This document shows, piece after piece, positions 62,920 through 64,000 of a DNA stretch of 64,000 nucleotides (position 1 is its first letter; every line of letters begins with the position of its first letter). A program made the translations under genes and the position numbers. The notes beneath the pieces are model-generated. The model made no database searches, was not told where the DNA came from, and worked only from the letters and a program-made list of their open reading frames with translations. The stretch is from Parasponia andersonii (Eukaryota; Streptophyta; Magnoliopsida; Rosales; Cannabaceae): assembly GCA_002914805.1 (NCBI GenBank), contig JXTB01000509.1, positions 62,001 to 126,000 on the forward strand, given 5' to 3'.

Positions 62920-64000
62920 GTGTATAATGTATAATTCTTTAGTTTGATATGGAATGTATTTTACTTTATGGATGGCAGAAGCTGCAAAGGAAGAAGAAGC
63001 TGAAGATGATGATGATATGGATGGTTTCCAAACTGATGATGACGATGATGATGGTGATGAATCTGACAAGGAAATGGGCTTGGATGCTGAGGATGGGGAT
63101 GAAGCTGATAGCATTCGACTACAAAAATTAGCTGCACGGGTATGTAATTGATAATTGCAGTTCTCTTTCTGCTTCACTCAATTGTTTTTGGTGGGAAACA
63201 AAACTTGAAATCAGCAAAATTAAATATGTTCCAAAAAATATTGGAGGACCTCAAATGATCAGAGACAGAAAACATAGGACCTCATCTAGTGGGAAGATAA
63301 ATTCTCCTATTTTGCTCACTCTGTTGGGGATTAAATTAAAGTGAATATCCTGTGGAAGATTCACACAAAGAAACCATATAACCAAAAATCGTTTTCTAAC
63401 AATTTTCGTCAGTGATGAAGTCTCCTATTTTGCCGACTCTGTTGGGAATTAAAGTGAATATCCTGTGGAACATTTAGACAAAGAAACCATATAACCAAAA
63501 ATTGTTTGTAACAATTTTCGTCAGTGATGAAGTCTGCTCATGTTTTATAAAAGAATTTCGTTTTTTCCTTCGCTCCAAACTCCCCCCCCCCCTCTCTCCC
63601 CTTTCTCTCCCTCCTTTATTCTACGTCTTCAGTCATCAATTTTATAATCTATTCGTACAACATTGGTGGCAACAGGCAAAGTCTTTCCGCCCTAATGACG
63701 AGGAGGATGAAGACTCGGATGATGATTACAGTGACGATGAGGAGTTGCAATCGCCGCTTGATGAGGTGGACCCTTTTATTTTCTTTGTAGATTCAGTTAA
63801 AGGTAAGTGAAAAATTATCTTTTGTTTTGAAAGTTTCTAACCAGATTCTTAATTTGTTTTAAGTTTTGTCTGACATGCTCTCATCCCTCTTTCTCTTGGT
63901 TTTACTTTTCGCCCTGGGTCAAAGCCATGCAAGCATCAGATCCTTTGAGGTTCCAGAACCTTATGCAAACACTGGACTTCCATTATCAGGCATTTGCAAA
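55383..64000 (+). CDS. SAD2: Importin-beta family nuclear transport receptor, SAD2/EMA1-like, 3' end cut
   Basis: This is a karyopherin related to animal importin 7/8. In Arabidopsis, SAD2 imports cargo such as MYB4, and affects ABA/UV-B responses, trichomes and AGO1-miRNA activity. Exons: 55383-55472, 55919-56054, 56161-56248, 56425-56580, 57322-57484, 58017-58201, 58277-58450, 58865-59010, 59097-59217, 59301-59481, 59674-59833, 59930-59971, 60051-60169, 60285-60483, 61129-61260, 61531-61634, 61752-61931, 62430-62569, 62733-62872, 62979-63139, 63676-63802 and 63925 onward. These give 3020 nt, about 1006 residues, all in one frame; the family is about 1040, so only a short tail is missing. 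The N-terminal importin domain has [14 protein letters not shown] and [20 protein letters not shown]-type helices follow, with [32 protein letters not shown] and [19 protein letters not shown]. Two acidic stretches lie at about residues 890-930 and 945-970. Intron 11 uses a GC donor. Confidence 0.96.
55685..55699. repeat. Poly-G tract in importin intron 1
   Basis: Fifteen consecutive G residues. A matching C tract of about 14 lies in intron 2 at 56114-56127. Length may be affected by sequencing error. Confidence 0.9.
60866..60976. repeat. 28-bp tandem repeat in importin intron 14
   Basis: About four copies of a 28-bp unit containing 'cttgaaatctggatagcatg'. The middle copies are identical and the first and last slightly variant or partial. 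Confidence 0.95.
62873..62918. repeat. (CT)n tract at the donor of importin intron 19
   Basis: The intron starts GTCTCTCTCTCTC and continues as CT repeats for about 45 bases. Confidence 0.95.
63301..63535. repeat. About 120-bp tandem duplication in importin intron 20
   Basis: Two diverged copies, from about 63301 and 63420, each run from 'tctcctattttgc' through 'gtgaatatcctgtgga' and 'gaaaccatataaccaaaaat' to 'ttttcgtcagtgatgaagtc'. Confidence 0.9.

Noticed and set aside
1-64000. A CRISPR array, biosynthetic cluster or other new multi-gene system
   Set aside because: No regularly spaced repeat-spacer pattern or co-oriented enzyme set exists. The repeats are microsatellites, tandem duplications and transposable-element parts, and the only intact genes are two unrelated housekeeping-type plant genes.

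Overview
This is an AT-rich window of nuclear plant DNA, most likely from a eudicot. Intron-rich genes with GT-AG splice sites, plant-type Ty3/gypsy and Ty1/copia retrotransposons, CACTA, hAT and foldback DNA elements, and many AT, GA and CT microsatellites all point that way. I cannot name the species. Only two genes look intact. No tRNA, rRNA or CRISPR array was recognised, and I found no convincing new multi-gene system.

Region by region. 1-1088 is the tail of a gypsy LTR. 1488-2000 is a foldback (MITE-like) element. 2291-2597 holds two short coding-like blocks of unknown origin on the minus strand. 4556-9608 is a complete 13-exon high-affinity sulfate transporter gene of the SULTR1 type, giving a 662-residue product. 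10245-11935 has subterminal-like tandem repeats and a decayed CACTA transposase. 12.2-20.2 kb is mainly remnants of gypsy LTRs in both orientations. 20.2-32.1 kb has a hAT relic, a CACTA-like terminus, a non-autonomous DNA element and several unclassified repeat families.

32.6-43.8 kb is a nested retrotransposon cluster. A complete but defective gypsy element (33868-41927, bounded by AAGTC target duplications) sits inside the 3' LTR of an older minus-strand gypsy element. The integrase end of that older element is present, and part of it is tandemly duplicated. 44492-45720 is a solo-LTR-like unit. 45874-46810 is a copia-type LTR fragment. 48069-53937 is a minus-strand copia element whose pol is largely deleted.

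55383 to the window end is an importin-beta family gene (SAD2/EMA1 type, related to animal importin 7/8). It has 22 exons in the window and lacks only the last part of its 3' end. The two intact genes are unrelated in role, plasma-membrane sulfate uptake and nuclear import, and are separated by about 46 kb of repeats. Both reconstructed reading frames stay open across every junction, which is the strongest evidence in the window. The repeat classifications rest on reading motifs by eye.
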